From contig NZ_BAFK01000021.1 in NCBI RefSeq assembly GCF_000296695.1, forward strand, positions 1 through 64,000: DNA of 64,000 nt, given 5' to 3'. Under the pieces are notes generated by a model. The model was given only the letters and a program-made list of their open reading frames with translations, did no database searches and was not told the DNA's origin. A program made the translations under genes and the position numbers. Source of the stretch: Rheinheimera nanhaiensis E407-8 (lineage in GTDB: Bacteria > Pseudomonadota > Gammaproteobacteria > Enterobacterales > Alteromonadaceae). Positions 47,252 to 58,330 of this stretch are shown here, one piece after another. Numbering within the stretch: position 1 is the stretch's first letter; each line of letters starts with the position of its first letter.

Positions 47252-49942
47252 ATGAGTTTACGTTCTTGGTTACTGCTTTGTAGCTTGCTGCCAGCCTTGC
47301 TGGTTAGTGTAAGCTGTGCCGGTTATTTTAGCTATGTTCGCTACCAGGAGTTAGTACTTTCTTTTCAAAACCGCGCGCAGGATATCGCCCTGCCGCTGGC
47401 GATAAGCAGCCAGGATTTACTCTCGCGCCAACAGCTGACCGAACTGACCAATTTACTCAGCACCGCCCACCGCTTACACTCGCCGACACTGAGCAATATC
47501 AGCCTGTTAAGCTCACAGCATCAGCTTATCGTGCAAACCAATCCGCAGCAGGCGATAGCCCTGCCAACGCCACAGAGCAAGGCGCACAGCCAGCAACGGC
47601 TTTACCCCGACAACAATGCAGAATATCTGCTGCTGTATCAGCAGTTACCCCAAGCAGAACAGGCCGCCGGCTATCTGGTGCTGCAACTGCCACTCACCAC
47701 ACTGCAACTGGCAAAACAGCAGTTGCTGCTGCAGGCACTGCTGGTGGCCTTCGGCTGCCTGCTCTGTATTGGTTTGCCGTTATATCTGCTGCTGCGTCTG
47801 TTATACCCGCAGCTACACAGCAGCCGCCGGCAACTGCAGCAATTATTATCCAACAGCCCGGTGCAGGCTGGCAGCCACAGCGTCATCCGCGAGTTTAATG
47901 AGCTACAACAAGGGCTTGTGCAATTAGGCCAGCGCCGGCTGCAGCAAGAGCAGGATATGCAAAGCCAGATTGAGCAGGTTACCGGCGACTTGCAGCAAAG
48001 TATGGAGCAGCTGGAAGTGCAGAATATCCAGCTGGATTTTGCCCGGCGCAAAGCACAGGAAGAAAACCGGCAAAAATCCGAATTTTTAGCCAAGATGAGC
48101 CATGAACTGCGCACGCCGCTAAATGGCGTTATCGGTTTTACCCGTCAGCTGCTAAAAACCCAGCTGTCAGCCAGCCAGCACGATTATCTGACTACCATTC
48201 AAAAATCAGCCAACAGTTTACTGCATCTGGTCAACGACGTGCTGGATTTCTCCAAACTGGAAGAAGGCCGGCTGTCGATTAACCCTGAGCCTTTTTCGCT
48301 GCGCGATTTACTCAATGACGCCATTGAGCTGCTGGCGGCCAATGCCTTTGATAAACATTTAGAGCTGGTGCTGATGGTCGATCCATCCTGCCCGGACGAT
48401 CTGGTTGCCGATCCGGCGCGCTTCGTGCAGGTGCTGATGAACATTGCCGGCAATGCGATTAAATTTACCGATCACGGCAGCATAGTGGTGCGGGTGTCGG
48501 CCACCTTGTTAAACGAAGATCAGCTTAGCCTGCACTGCTCGGTCCAGGATACCGGTCGCGGTATCAGCGACGAGCAACAGCAGCAGCTGTTTTTAGGCTT
48601 TACCCCCCACGAGCAGCGCAGCCATCAGAGTGGCTCGGGCCTGGGCCTGATGATTTCACAGCGGCTGGTGAAGGCGATGGGCGGTAATATCGGCTTTGAA
48701 AGTAAACCCGCTGAGGGCTCCACCTTCTGGTTTACCATTAAATGTCTGCGCCACCAGCTGAGCGTCGCCGAGCCGCTGCCGCTGGACGTGCTGGAAAACA
48801 AACAGCTGCTGTACTTTGAACCGCAGCAGTATTCCCGCGAAGCCACGTTAAACCTGCTGCACAGCTGGGGTTTGCAGGTCACCGCCTGTGCCACCAAAGG
48901 CCAGCTGCAACAGGCGCTGGCCCACCAGCAACACTATGACATCGGCCTGATTGGCCGCACGGTAGCGATTAATCAGGTTAATCAGGTGATGGCGCTGATC
49001 CCGCAGTTAAAAGCGCAGTGCAGCTATACCTATTTGCTGGTAAATGCACTGTCACCACACCTGCGGGAAACCTTGTTAAAATCCGGTGCTGATGCCTGTT
49101 TATCTAAACCGCCCCATCAGCGCAAGCTGGCTGCCACCCTGGCACAGCCCTATTTACAGGCAAAAACGGCCCAGAGCGAGCAACAAGCCGCCCGGCCAGC
49201 CAGCCTGAAGGTGCTAACCGTTGATGATAACGATGCCAACCTGAAGCTGATTAACACCCTGCTGGCCGAGCAGGTAGAGCATATCGACTCTGCCCGTGAT
49301 GGTGCCGAAGCCTGGCACAAGGCCACGCAGCACGCTTACGACATTATTTTTATGGACATTAATATGCCGGTAATGGACGGCGTAACGGCTTGTCAGCGCA
49401 TCCGGCAAAGCTCATTAAACGAACACACGCCTATAGTTGCTGTAACCGCCCATGCGGTAGACGGCGAACGCGCCCGTCTGCTGACACTGGGCTTTAATGA
49501 GTTTTTAACCAAACCGCTGGATGAAAAAATGCTGCACTGCAGCCTGCAGGAATTCTGCCCGGCCAGCCGGCTTAGCGCGCCGGCGCAGCAGTGGCCCGAC
49601 AGTAAACTGGTCGATTGGCCGCAGGCGCTGGAACGGGCCGGCGGTAAATGCCAGCTGATGAAAGATATGCTGCAAATGCTGCTGGCCAGTTTACCGGCCA
49701 GCCGTGACGCGCTGCAGCGCGCTGTGGCGGCAAATGATAGCGCTGCCCTGCTGCAGCAGATCCACAAGTTACACGGCGCCTGCTGTTATACCGGCGTACC
49801 CCGGTTAAAACAGTTGGCCGAACTGTTAGAAACCCAGCTAAAACAAGGCAAAAGCCTGACAGCACTGGAGCCGGAATTATTAGAGCTGGACGATATTATG
49901 CAGGCGCTGCTTGAGGAAAGTCAGCACTGGGCCCAGTGGTAA
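47252..49942 (+). CDS. barA: hybrid sensor histidine kinase BarA
   Basis: From ATG 47252 (MSLRSWLLLCSLLPALL) with GGTGA five bases upstream the product is 896 aa; a longer reading to 47174 adds an unrelated leader. Order: TM1 (about 4-26), periplasmic sensor, TM2 (about 145-170), HAMP/coiled coil, HisKA with H-box FLAKMSHELRTPLNGVIG, HATPase (NIAGNAIKF, DTGRGIS, GSGLGLMIS), a degenerate receiver (about 510-640), an intact receiver (VDDNDAN, FMDINMPVMDG) and a C-terminal HPt (IHKLHGACCYTG). It phosphorylates UvrY/GacA and so drives the Csr small RNAs. Confidence 0.94.
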   Translation: MSLRSWLLLCSLLPALLVSVSCAGYFSYVRYQELVLSFQNRAQDIALPLAISSQDLLSRQQLTELTNLLSTAHRLHSPTLSNISLLSSQHQLIVQTNPQQAIALPTPQSKAHSQQRLYPDNNAEYLLLYQQLPQAEQAAGYLVLQLPLTTLQLAKQQLLLQALLVAFGCLLCIGLPLYLLLRLLYPQLHSSRRQLQQLLSNSPVQAGSHSVIREFNELQQGLVQLGQRRLQQEQDMQSQIEQVTGDLQQSMEQLEVQNIQLDFARRKAQEENRQKSEFLAKMSHELRTPLNGVIGFTRQLLKTQLSASQHDYLTTIQKSANSLLHLVNDVLDFSKLEEGRLSINPEPFSLRDLLNDAIELLAANAFDKHLELVLMVDPSCPDDLVADPARFVQVLMNIAGNAIKFTDHGSIVVRVSATLLNEDQLSLHCSVQDTGRGISDEQQQQLFLGFTPHEQRSHQSGSGLGLMISQRLVKAMGGNIGFESKPAEGSTFWFTIKCLRHQLSVAEPLPLDVLENKQLLYFEPQQYSREATLNLLHSWGLQVTACATKGQLQQALAHQQHYDIGLIGRTVAINQVNQVMALIPQLKAQCSYTYLLVNALSPHLRETLLKSGADACLSKPPHQRKLAATLAQPYLQAKTAQSEQQAARPASLKVLTVDDNDANLKLINTLLAEQVEHIDSARDGAEAWHKATQHAYDIIFMDINMPVMDGVTACQRIRQSSLNEHTPIVAVTAHAVDGERARLLTLGFNEFLTKPLDEKMLHCSLQEFCPASRLSAPAQQWPDSKLVDWPQALERAGGKCQLMKDMLQMLLASLPASRDALQRAVAANDSAALLQQIHKLHGACCYTGVPRLKQLAELLETQLKQGKSLTALEPELLELDDIMQALLEESQHWAQW

Positions 49943-49989
49943 CATGGCAGACCCAACCTTAGCGTGGTACCGCCAGGCCTGATGCGGCC

Positions 49990-50385
49990 TTATTGCCGCT
50001 CCAGGATAACCGTGGCCACCGCATAGGCCTGCTCATCACTCAGCGACAGCCAAATATGATTAACGCCCAGCTGGGCGGCGCGCTGTGCAGCGCCATCGCT
50101 CAGGCTAAGCAGTGGTGCACCGTCGCTGTTATTACTGACATGAAAATGCTGGAACGACACCCCGCGGCCAATGCCCGTACCCAGCGCCTTGGCTGCAGCT
50201 TCTTTTACGGCAAAACGTTTGGCAAAATAGCGCGCGGCGTTATCCGCGTTAGCCTGCGCCAATTCGTGGTATATCGCCTGCTCTGCTGGTGTCAGCACCC
50301 GTTTTACCAGCGCCGGGCTGCGGCTTAAGCTTTGGCTTATCCGGCTTATTTCTACAATGTCGGTGCCAAGGCCCACTATCGCCAT
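49990..50385 (-). CDS. acpS: holo-[acyl-carrier-protein] synthase
   Basis: The 131-aa product shows GLGTDIVEISRI at the N-terminus and FAVKEAAAKALGTGIG (about 60-75), the metal- and CoA-binding motifs. It transfers 4'-phosphopantetheine to ACP. It starts 1 bp after the pdxJ stop and converges on barA. Confidence 0.96.
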   Translation of the reverse strand: MAIVGLGTDIVEISRISQSLSRSPALVKRVLTPAEQAIYHELAQANADNAARYFAKRFAVKEAAAKALGTGIGRGVSFQHFHVSNNSDGAPLLSLSDGAAQRAAQLGVNHIWLSLSDEQAYAVATVILERQ

Positions 50386-50386
50386 C

Positions 50387-51121
50387 TTAGCGGCGCGCCT
50401 CCACCATTAGGCGTTTCATCTCCCGCACCGCCGCATCTAAGCCGCTGAATACCGCGCGCGCTACGATGGCATGGCCAATGTTCAGCTCGTGCATCTGCGG
50501 TATCGCTGCTATCGGTTGTACATTATGGTAGTGCAGCCCGTGGCCGGCGTTAACAATCAGCCCAAGCGACGCAGCAAAGGCCGCCGCTTCACTAATGCGC
50601 TTTAGCTCCGCTTGTGCCACAGCGGCCTCCTGAGTTTCAGCGTACTTACCGGTGTGAATTTCAATATAGGGCGCGCCGGCTTTGGCCGCCGCTTCAATTT
50701 GTTTGTGGTCAGCATCAATAAACAGCGATACCAGAATATTGTGCTCGCGCATTTGCGTCACCGCCTCGGTAATACGGCTTAACTGGCCAGCCACTTCCAG
50801 GCCGCCTTCGGTGGTCAGCTCCTGGCGTTTTTCCGGTACAAAGCAGGCAAAATGGGGCTTTAGCTCACTGGCAATGCCCAGCATTTCGTCAGTCACCGCC
50901 ATTTCAAAATTCAGCCGGGTGGCAATAGTCTGGCGCAGTACAAACACATCGCGGTCAATAATGTGGCGGCGATCTTCGCGCAGGTGCACAGTAATGCCGT
51001 CGGCACCGGCCTGCTCGGCCACTAAGGCGGCATGCACCGGCTCAGGATAATAAGTGCCGCGCGCCTGGCGTAATGTTGCAACGTGGTCAATGTTAACACC
51101 CAGAAAAATAGGATTATGCAT
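50387..51121 (-). CDS. pdxJ: pyridoxine 5'-phosphate synthase
   Basis: From ATG 51121 ([20 protein letters not shown]), with GGAG five bases upstream, the product is 244 aa; the ATG at 51154 lies inside recO. Conserved features are [25 protein letters not shown] and [10 protein letters not shown]. It condenses 1-deoxyxylulose 5-phosphate with aminoacetone 3-phosphate to form vitamin B6 phosphate. It is in the recO-pdxJ-acpS operon. Confidence 0.96.
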   Translation of the reverse strand: MHNPIFLGVNIDHVATLRQARGTYYPEPVHAALVAEQAGADGITVHLREDRRHIIDRDVFVLRQTIATRLNFEMAVTDEMLGIASELKPHFACFVPEKRQELTTEGGLEVAGQLSRITEAVTQMREHNILVSLFIDADHKQIEAAAKAGAPYIEIHTGKYAETQEAAVAQAELKRISEAAAFAASLGLIVNAGHGLHYHNVQPIAAIPQMHELNIGHAIVARAVFSGLDAAVREMKRLMVEARR

Positions 51122-51140
51122 GCTTACTCCAGCGTAAAAA

Positions 51141-51824
51141 TTAACGGCCAGCAAACAGGGCGCGGCTGGCCAGTGGCTTATTGCCTAATAAGGGTGCCAG
51201 CAGTTGCCGGCTTAGCTGCTTTGCTGCCTGTCGGGTGGCCGCATCCTGCCAGTTGGCGGCACCGATATTCAACAGCTGCGCGCCGGCAAATCCGCCCGCC
51301 GCCGGCACAAAACCTTGCTCGTGCTGCCACTGATAACACAGGTTTGTCGTTATCGGCTCGCCCAGTGCATCATACTGCCAGTCAACCGGCTGGCCCAGCT
51401 CGGTCAGCAAGGCAAATTCAAACTCGCGCAAACAGGGCTCCAGCTCAGCTTTGGCTTGCTGCACGGCCTGTAACTGCGTAAGGCAATGCTGATACAGCTG
51501 AAACAACTGCTCAGCAGCCAGATTATCCGGCCACAACCGGCACACCAGTTCATTAATATACAGCCCGCTGTATAACACCTTGCCGCTAAACAGCAGCGCC
51601 GGGCCGGCTTCATCCAGGCTTTTTACGGTTTTAAGTTCGCTGCGGCCCATCAGCTGCAGGCTATATAACTGAAACGGCTGCAATGCCTGGCGGGCTTTAC
51701 CCTGACGCTTGCGCACCACCGCCGATAACCGCCCCAACTGCGGCAATAATAACTGCAGGATCAGCTTATCTTCACCCAGCGGCCTGCTGTGTAAAATGTA
51801 GCCTGGCCAGAGCGCTGCCTGCAT
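51141..51824 (-). CDS. recO: recombination mediator RecO
   Basis: The 227-aa product has an N-terminal OB fold ([23 protein letters not shown]... about 9-75) and a helical C-terminal domain. It loads RecA onto SSB-coated DNA with RecR. It starts 6 bp past era and overlaps nothing; pdxJ follows after 19 bp. Sequence divergence is normal for this family. Confidence 0.93.
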   Translation of the reverse strand: MQAALWPGYILHSRPLGEDKLILQLLLPQLGRLSAVVRKRQGKARQALQPFQLYSLQLMGRSELKTVKSLDEAGPALLFSGKVLYSGLYINELVCRLWPDNLAAEQLFQLYQHCLTQLQAVQQAKAELEPCLREFEFALLTELGQPVDWQYDALGEPITTNLCYQWQHEQGFVPAAGGFAGAQLLNIGAANWQDAATRQAAKQLSRQLLAPLLGNKPLASRALFAGR

Positions 51825-51830
51825 AGCGGT

Positions 51831-52739
51831 TTAGTCTTCACCATAACCCAGGCTGCGCAGTGCCCGCTCGTCATCGGCCCAGCCCGATTTTACCTTGACC
51901 CAAATTTGTAAAAACACCGGCTGCTCCAGCATATTGGCCATATCCAGCCGCGCTTCGGTAGCGATGGTTTTAATGCGCTCGCCTTTATTGCCAATCACCA
52001 TTTTTTTCTGGCTGTCGCGCTCAACCAGCACTAAGGCCGCGATATGATAGTGTTTTTCTTCCCATTTAAAGCGTTCAATCTCTACCGTTACCGAATAGGG
52101 CAACTCGTCGCCTAAAAAGCGCATCAGCTTTTCGCGCACAATTTCTGCCGCCATAAAGCGCATGGAGCGGTCGGTGACATAGTCATCCGGGAAGAAAAAC
52201 TCACAGGGCGGCAGGTGTTTTTGCACCACAGCGCGCAGCGCCTCTATATTGTCGCCGGTTTCGGCGGACAGCGGCACCACATCAACAAAGTTCAGCTGAC
52301 TGCCAAGCCATTGCAAATGCGGCAACAGGGTGTCTTTATCGCGGTATAAATCGACTTTATTTACCACCAGTACCACCGGCTTTTTCGCCGCGATAAGCCG
52401 GTTTAATACCATTTGATCATCATCAGTCCAGCGCGTGCCCTCGACCACAAACAGCACAAACTCAACATCTAAAATCGAGCTGGCGGCCGCTTTGTTCATC
52501 AAACGGTTAATGGCGCGCTTTTCTTCGCTGTGCAGGCCCGGTGTGTCGACATAGACGGTCTGATAATTATCCCGCGTATCAATACCGACAATGCGGTGGC
52601 GCGTGGTTTGTGGCTTTTTCGACGTAATGCTGACCTTTTGCCCCACCAGCTTGTTCAATAAGGTGGATTTACCCACATTGGGTCGCCCGACAATGGCAAC
52701 CAAGGCAGCATAAGTGGGTAAGGTAGTGTTATCTGTCAT
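51831..52739 (-). CDS. era: GTPase Era
   Basis: The 302-aa product has G1 GRPNVGKS, G3 DTPGLH, G4 NKVD and the C-terminal KH domain with [17 protein letters not shown]. It binds 16S rRNA and helps assemble the 30S subunit. Its start overlaps the rnc end by 11 bp. Confidence 0.97.
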   Translation of the reverse strand: MTDNTTLPTYAALVAIVGRPNVGKSTLLNKLVGQKVSITSKKPQTTRHRIVGIDTRDNYQTVYVDTPGLHSEEKRAINRLMNKAAASSILDVEFVLFVVEGTRWTDDDQMVLNRLIAAKKPVVLVVNKVDLYRDKDTLLPHLQWLGSQLNFVDVVPLSAETGDNIEALRAVVQKHLPPCEFFFPDDYVTDRSMRFMAAEIVREKLMRFLGDELPYSVTVEIERFKWEEKHYHIAALVLVERDSQKKMVIGNKGERIKTIATEARLDMANMLEQPVFLQIWVKVKSGWADDERALRSLGYGED

Positions 52740-53403
52740 TTTTTAACTGTTCCAGCGCCATGTGAGCGGCGTCCTGCTCTGCCTTGCGGCGTGAACTGCC
52801 GGTAGCGGTTATCGGGGCCATGCCGGCAATGCTGCAGCGCACGGTAAAGGTTTGCTGATGCGCCTCGCCGACAGTGGCTATCACATCGTACACCGGCAAG
52901 GCTAAGCGTAGCCCCTGCAGGTATTCCTGCAAGCGGGTTTTGGAGTCTTTCTGCTCGCCCGGGGTAATGGTGTCCAGCCGGCTGCCAAACCAGAGTAAAA
53001 TCCGCGCTTTACAGGCCGCCATACCGCTGTCGAGGTAAATGGCGCCCAAAATGGCTTCTACTGCATCGGCTAAAATGGACTCGCGGCGAAAACCGCCGCT
53101 TTTCAGCTCGCCCGGCCCTAAGCGCAAATACTCTGACAACCGCAGCTCCTGGGCAATTTCAGCCAGGGTGACGCCTTTTACCAGGGTAGCCCGCATCCGG
53201 GTCAGGTCGCCCTCGCGCGCTTTGGGGAAATGGCTATACAGCGTTTCGGCAATGACCAGGCTAAGCACCGCATCGCCTAAGAACTCCAACCGTTCGTTGT
53301 GTTGGCCTTTGCAGCTGCGGTGCGTCAGTGCCTGCTCCAGCAGGCTAGTATCAGAAAACTGATAGCCCAGACGGGCCATCAGTGGGGTTAACGATTTTTG
53401 CAT
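52729..53403 (-). CDS. rnc: ribonuclease III
   Basis: The 224-aa product has the RNase III signature [14 protein letters not shown] (about 38-51), a second acidic cluster [14 protein letters not shown] (about 111-124) and a C-terminal dsRBD (about 150-222, ending [16 protein letters not shown]). It processes rRNA and double-stranded RNA. It lies between lepB and era, as usual. Confidence 0.97.
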   Translation of the reverse strand: MQKSLTPLMARLGYQFSDTSLLEQALTHRSCKGQHNERLEFLGDAVLSLVIAETLYSHFPKAREGDLTRMRATLVKGVTLAEIAQELRLSEYLRLGPGELKSGGFRRESILADAVEAILGAIYLDSGMAACKARILLWFGSRLDTITPGEQKDSKTRLQEYLQGLRLALPVYDVIATVGEAHQQTFTVRCSIAGMAPITATGSSRRKAEQDAAHMALEQLKNDR

Positions 53404-53432
53404 TACTGTCTCGTGTCTGCTGTTAGCGCGGC

Positions 53433-54356
53433 TTAGTGGATAGCGCCCAGCCGCTCAAAACGCACACCTGTCGGCACCCAGCCGGGTAACCAGCTGTCCG
53501 GATCGTCGCTAAATTCAAAACTCATCCAGATAAACACCGCTTTCCCCACCATATTGTGCTCGGGCACAAAGCCCCAGAAGCGGCCATCGCGGCTGTTATC
53601 GCGATTATCGCCCAGCACAAAATAGTGGCCTTCGGGCACGATAAATTCGTCTATTGCCGTGCCGCGCTGTTTAAAGAAAAACTCGGTGTGTTCACGCCGG
53701 GCTGGCGTTTGCAGGATATCAAAGCTCACCTCGCCTAACTGCTCAGTGTAACGGCGCTGCGGGTACTGCTCCTGATAAAACTCACCTTCATTTTTCAGGG
53801 TTTGCGGCACCATCTCCAGCGTACCACAATCGCTGCTTTGGCCAGCCTGACAGGCCTTTTCAATAAACAGCTGTTTATTACGGTAGATGATCCTGTCGCC
53901 CGGCACGCCGATAATGCGTTTAATGTAGTCTACCGTCGGTTGCTCCGGGTATTTAAACACCGCCACATCGCCACGCTGCGGCTTGTTGTTGCTGTACAGC
54001 GTAGTGCGCCAGACCGGATCTTTAACGTCGTATGAGAATTTTTCTACCAGTATAAAGTCACCGACCAGCAAGGTTGGCATCATAGAGCCAGACGGAATTT
54101 GAAACGGCTCATAAATAAAAGAGCGAAAAATGGTAATAAGGGCAATCACCGGGAAGATTGACTTGGCGGTTTCCACAATTTGTGGCTCTTTGGTCAGCTC
54201 TTCACTGGCCTTAAGCGGCAGCTCGCCAGCGCTGGATGCCTGCGCCAGTGCAAGCTTTTGCTGGCGTTTAGGTGCCAGTACCAGCGCATCAAGCAACCAG
54301 ATTAACCCGCTGGCCAGCGTCAGCAGCACCAGAAAAATTGCAAAATAACCCGCCAT
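53433..54356 (-). CDS. lepB: signal peptidase I
   Basis: The 307-aa product has two N-terminal membrane segments (about 5-27 and 66-80), the catalytic Ser91 in [13 protein letters not shown] and the general base Lys146 in [12 protein letters not shown], plus [17 protein letters not shown]. It cleaves signal peptides on the periplasmic face. It is 11 bp below lepA. Confidence 0.97.
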   Translation of the reverse strand: MAGYFAIFLVLLTLASGLIWLLDALVLAPKRQQKLALAQASSAGELPLKASEELTKEPQIVETAKSIFPVIALITIFRSFIYEPFQIPSGSMMPTLLVGDFILVEKFSYDVKDPVWRTTLYSNNKPQRGDVAVFKYPEQPTVDYIKRIIGVPGDRIIYRNKQLFIEKACQAGQSSDCGTLEMVPQTLKNEGEFYQEQYPQRRYTEQLGEVSFDILQTPARREHTEFFFKQRGTAIDEFIVPEGHYFVLGDNRDNSRDGRFWGFVPEHNMVGKAVFIWMSFEFSDDPDSWLPGWVPTGVRFERLGAIH

Positions 54357-54367
54357 GCTAAACCCTT

Positions 54368-56167
54368 TTATTTACCCACTTTCAATATGGCCAGGAAGGC
54401 TTCTTGTGGCACTTCCACATTACCCACCTGCTTCATGCGTTTCTTACCTTCTTTTTGCTTTTGCAGCAGCTTTTTCTTGCGGCTGACGTCACCGCCGTAA
54501 CACTTGGCTAATACGTTTTTACGCATTTGCTTAATGGTGGTACGGGCAATCACGTGGTTACCAATAGCGGCCTGAATGGCAATATCAAACATTTGGCGTG
54601 GGATAAGTTCTTTCAGCTTTTCCGCCAGCTCACGGCCACGGCCCTGGGCAAAATCGATATGGCTGATAATGGCCAGCGCATCAACACGCTCACCGTTGAT
54701 CAGAATATCCACCCGCTGCATGTTCGAGGTCTGGAAGCGCTTAAAGCTGTAATCCAGTGACGCATAACCGCGGCTGGTCGACTTTAAGCGGTCGAAGAAG
54801 TCCATGACCACTTCGGCCATTGGCAGCTCATAGGTTACCGCCACCTGACGGCCGTGATACAGCATATTGGTTTGTACACCGCGCTTTTCGATACACAGGG
54901 TAATAACGTTACCCAGATATTCCTGCGGCACCAGGATATGCGCTTCCACGATAGGCTCACGAATTTCATCAATATCGTTAGTAGGCGGCAGGCTACTGGG
55001 GTTGTCTACCATGACGATATCGCCGTTTTTCTTCACCACTTCATACACAACGGTCGGCGCTGTGGTAATCAGGTCTAAATCGTATTCGCGCTCTAAGCGC
55101 TCCTGAATAATTTCCATGTGCAACATGCCAAGGAAACCGATGCGGAAACCAAAACCCAGTGCACCGGAGTTTTCCGGCTCGTAAAACAGTGATGAGTCAT
55201 TCAGGCTGAGTTTGGCCAGCGCATCACGGAAATCTTCGTAGTCATCGCTTGATACCGGAAACACACCGGCATACACCTGCGGCTTAATGCGTTTAAAGCC
55301 GGGTAACGGCTTTTCTGCCGCATTTTTCGCCAGCGTTAAGGTATCGCCTACCGGCGCGCCTTTAATTTCTTTAATACCGGCGATAACAAAGCCTACTTCG
55401 CCGGTTTTCAGCTCGCCGGTGTTGGTGGCTTTAGGGCTGAAGACCCCGACTTTGTCCACTTCGTAGGTTTGGCCGGTCGACATCACCTTAATTTTGTCTT
55501 TTTCTTTAATACTGCCGTGCTTAACCCGCACTAAAGAGACCACGCCCTGGTAAGAGTCGAACCAGGAGTCGATAATCAGTGCCTGGGTAGGCTGCTCCGG
55601 CTCACCTTCCGGTGGCGGAATTTTCTTCACGATAGTTTCCAGCACATCTTTAATGCCCAGGCCAGTTTTGGCTGAGCACTGCACTGCGCCTACCGCTTCA
55701 ATGCCGATAATATCTTCAATTTCCTGCGCTACCCGATCCGGATCGGCCTGCGGCAAATCAATTTTATTCAGTACCGGCAGCACCTCTAAATTCATATCCA
55801 GCGCGGTGTAACAGTTAGCTACCGTTTGCGCTTCTACGCCCTGACCGGCATCAACCACCAGCAGTGCGCCCTCACAGGCGGCCAGCGAGCGGCTGACTTC
55901 ATAGGTAAAGTCGACATGGCCCGGCGTGTCGATAAAATTCAGCTGATAAGTTTCACCGTCATCAGCCTTATAATGCAGCGTCACACTTTGCGCTTTAATG
56001 GTAATACCGCGCTCGCGCTCTAAGTCCATCGAGTCCAGCACCTGCTGCTGCATTTCGCGGTCAGACAGGCCACCACAGTACTGAATTAACCGATCAGACA
56101 GTGTCGATTTACCGTGGTCAATGTGGGCGATGATAGAAAAGTTTCTGATATGAGTGAGTTTAGGCAT
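54368..56167 (-). CDS. lepA: elongation factor 4 (LepA)
   Basis: From ATG 56167 ([20 protein letters not shown]), with GGA just upstream, the product is 599 aa as in E. coli; the ORF extends ten codons further up without similarity. GTPase motifs [14 protein letters not shown] and NKIDLP are present, with EF-G-like domains and the LepA-specific C-terminal region. It is a ribosome-associated GTPase. It is the first gene of lepA-lepB-rnc-era-recO-pdxJ-acpS. Confidence 0.97.
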   Translation of the reverse strand: MPKLTHIRNFSIIAHIDHGKSTLSDRLIQYCGGLSDREMQQQVLDSMDLERERGITIKAQSVTLHYKADDGETYQLNFIDTPGHVDFTYEVSRSLAACEGALLVVDAGQGVEAQTVANCYTALDMNLEVLPVLNKIDLPQADPDRVAQEIEDIIGIEAVGAVQCSAKTGLGIKDVLETIVKKIPPPEGEPEQPTQALIIDSWFDSYQGVVSLVRVKHGSIKEKDKIKVMSTGQTYEVDKVGVFSPKATNTGELKTGEVGFVIAGIKEIKGAPVGDTLTLAKNAAEKPLPGFKRIKPQVYAGVFPVSSDDYEDFRDALAKLSLNDSSLFYEPENSGALGFGFRIGFLGMLHMEIIQERLEREYDLDLITTAPTVVYEVVKKNGDIVMVDNPSSLPPTNDIDEIREPIVEAHILVPQEYLGNVITLCIEKRGVQTNMLYHGRQVAVTYELPMAEVVMDFFDRLKSTSRGYASLDYSFKRFQTSNMQRVDILINGERVDALAIISHIDFAQGRGRELAEKLKELIPRQMFDIAIQAAIGNHVIARTTIKQMRKNVLAKCYGGDVSRKKKLLQKQKEGKKRMKQVGNVEVPQEAFLAILKVGK

Positions 56168-56301
56168 CTTGTCCGCAAAAAACAGTAGGCGTAACACAGG
56201 GCGCTATGGTGTTGGTTAACCAGAACCTGCAGCAGTGAAACGCGGGTTATTCCGATAAATTAGCGCGAATTGTACTCTATCCGGCGCGCGCTTGCTATGT
56301 G

Positions 56302-56745
56302 TTATTGCTGCACGCCAACCGATGGCAGCACCTGCAGGATCACCACCTGACTGTGCTTTTCCTGCTGTTTGCCGTAGCGGCGCGCCAGCATAAAACCCAC
56401 TGCAGCACCCAACAGCGCCAGCAGCATCAGGTAGCCCTCGCTCAGTCCGGCGCCAGCGCCGGCTAACGCCAGGGTTAACAGCAACACCAGCGGCAGCAAA
56501 TATACCATCAGGGCAGCAACTATCAGTTGTTGCTCACTCAGGCCCACTTTTACCTGCTCACCGGGTAAGAGGTTTAACCGGGTGGGGACAAAAAACTGCT
56601 GGCTGCGCGCCGTTAAGGTTTTGGCCACTATGCCGGTGCCACAATCACTGGACACCTGACAAGCGTTGCAACTGGCCACCGGGGTAGAGCTTAACCAGAC
56701 GCCGCCCTGCTCGACACGCAGCACCGTCGCAATTTGCTCGACCAT
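56302..56745 (-). CDS. rseC: sigma-E factor regulatory protein RseC
   Basis: The 147-aa product has an N-terminal cysteine cluster (CNACQVSSDCGTG, about 26-38), two membrane helices (about 73-93 and 101-121) and a cytoplasmic tail. In E. coli it modulates sigma-E mildly and may deliver electrons with Rnf-type systems. It overlaps rseB by one base and ends the rpoE operon. Confidence 0.93.
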   Translation of the reverse strand: MVEQIATVLRVEQGGVWLSSTPVASCNACQVSSDCGTGIVAKTLTARSQQFFVPTRLNLLPGEQVKVGLSEQQLIVAALMVYLLPLVLLLTLALAGAGAGLSEGYLMLLALLGAAVGFMLARRYGKQQEKHSQVVILQVLPSVGVQQ

Positions 56746-57674
56746 CAGCGCACCGCTGCCGCCAGTTGCCGGGCAGTATCAATACTGACCGGGCCTATTA
56801 CCGTTACTTCCAGTTGGGCATTGGTTTGTACATAAATGGTGGTGGCACCGTCTCGATATGCCTGGGTAGGTAACCGCTGTGAGTTTTGCACAAACACCGA
56901 CACCTGGTGCAAGCCATCGCTTAACAGCCAGTAACTTAGCAGGCTGCCTTCAAGCTGCGGTATGCTGGCCGGCTCTGCCACCGGCTGGTACCCTTCCGGC
57001 AACCAGGTTAACTGGTGGCTGCTGTTAAAGGCCGCGGCAACGCTGTTATCGGCCGGTTGCGGTAAGTCGGCGGCCATTAAGGCGCGTAAATTTTCCGGCA
57101 GCTCAGGGCTTATCTGCATATGGGTAACCAGCCAACGCTCCAACGCATTCTGGTTATCTGACAGGGTATCTATGCGTAGCGGAAAACCGGTTTGTGCGTC
57201 TAACCACAACCAATAGTGGTAGCGTCCGCCTTGTTTGGCGGTCAGGCGCAGCAGCTGAGCACTGCGCCCTGACATCACCGAGCTGCTGCCTGCCACGGCG
57301 TTATATAGCTGACGAATGGTGTCTTTGTCTTCAAACAACAATGCCGGCAGCTCTGGAATATGGCTGGCGCGGGTGACAAAGGCCGGCCTGTCGGTTAACA
57401 GATAATACACCAGCGCATCACGGCGCAGAATGTCTACGCCACTGGTATCGAGCGGAATAAGATGCTCTATTTCCTGCCCGGCTGTCTGGCCATGTAACCA
57501 GCGGTAGGTGTCAACTTTACTGCCTTTTAACACCACAAAAGAGGTGTCAAAGTTGTAGTGCTTAACCGCATACTGCACTTTATCAAACAACTGCCAGCCT
57601 ACCTGCTCGGCCTGAGCCAGGGCAGACAGCAGCATTAATACAATGGCACTACATACGCCAGAGGTTCGCATCAT
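56745..57674 (-). CDS. rseB: sigma-E negative regulator RseB
   Basis: The 309-aa product has a signal peptide (cleavage near ALAQAEQ) and the LolA-like MucB/RseB fold, with LLRLTAKQGGRYHYWLWLDA and FPLRIDTLSDNQ in the N-terminal domain and a smaller C-terminal domain (ADNSVAAAFNSSHQLTWLPE). It binds RseA in the periplasm and shields it from DegS until lipid signals arrive. The start overlaps the rseA stop. Confidence 0.95.
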   Translation of the reverse strand: MMRTSGVCSAIVLMLLSALAQAEQVGWQLFDKVQYAVKHYNFDTSFVVLKGSKVDTYRWLHGQTAGQEIEHLIPLDTSGVDILRRDALVYYLLTDRPAFVTRASHIPELPALLFEDKDTIRQLYNAVAGSSSVMSGRSAQLLRLTAKQGGRYHYWLWLDAQTGFPLRIDTLSDNQNALERWLVTHMQISPELPENLRALMAADLPQPADNSVAAAFNSSHQLTWLPEGYQPVAEPASIPQLEGSLLSYWLLSDGLHQVSVFVQNSQRLPTQAYRDGATTIYVQTNAQLEVTVIGPVSIDTARQLAAAVR

Positions 57675-58291
57675 TAAGGCTCGTTAGGTTTGGGTCCGTC
57701 ATTGTTTTGCTGCTTGGCTTGCTGCGCCTGCTCCATTACCCGCACCTGCTGGCGATGCGCATTTAATAGCGCCTGTAGCCGCTTTTGTTGCTCCAGCATC
57801 GCTTGCTGCTCCTGCTCGGCAAAGCGGTCAGACACTGTGGTCTGGCTTAAGCTAACCGGCGTAGCAAAACCGGCGATTGGCTGGGTTTGTAACATAGGTT
57901 GCGGTGTCAGCATTTCTTCGCCCGGCTGTTGATACTGCTGCACACCTAATACAGCAATCAGTGCCACACCAGCGGCCACCGCGCCCTGCGCTACCGGTTG
58001 CAGCCAGCGGCCATTAGCGGCCTGTGCCACACCGTTTTTAATGCGGCTGAACCAGCTTTGGCTGTTTGTTAGCTGATAGGTTGGTTCATTTTGCAGCGCA
58101 GCGGCAACATCATCGGCAAAACTGGCCGGTAACGGGCTTTGCGTTTCGTGGCGTAACACAGCACCTAGCATCTGATAGCGCTCCAGTGTTTGCTGCAACT
58201 GCGCTGAACTTAGCAAGCTGTCGAGCTGTGCTTTGCTCAGTGGCTGGTTGTCGCTGGCAGCTGAGAGCCAATCCTGATTTTCTAACGACAT
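57674..58291 (-). CDS. rseA: anti-sigma-E factor RseA
   Basis: The 205-aa product has an N-terminal sigma-binding domain (about 1-85; LSKAQLDSLLSSAQLQQTLE), one membrane helix (about 99-117; AQGAVAAGVALIAVLGV) and a periplasmic part with a Gln-rich coiled coil. It holds RpoE at the membrane and is degraded by DegS and RseP under envelope stress. It lies 39 bp below rpoE. Confidence 0.94.
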   Translation of the reverse strand: MSLENQDWLSAASDNQPLSKAQLDSLLSSAQLQQTLERYQMLGAVLRHETQSPLPASFADDVAAALQNEPTYQLTNSQSWFSRIKNGVAQAANGRWLQPVAQGAVAAGVALIAVLGVQQYQQPGEEMLTPQPMLQTQPIAGFATPVSLSQTTVSDRFAEQEQQAMLEQQKRLQALLNAHRQQVRVMEQAQQAKQQNNDGPKPNEP

Positions 58292-58330
58292 AATGTTTCC
58301 TGTCTTAATTACTGGTTGTTGCCCTGCCCG

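Noticed and set aside
49975-49994. Hairpin between convergent barA and acpS (AGGCC/GGCCT)
   Set aside because: A five-pair stem overlapping the acpS stop with no T-tract; not convincing.
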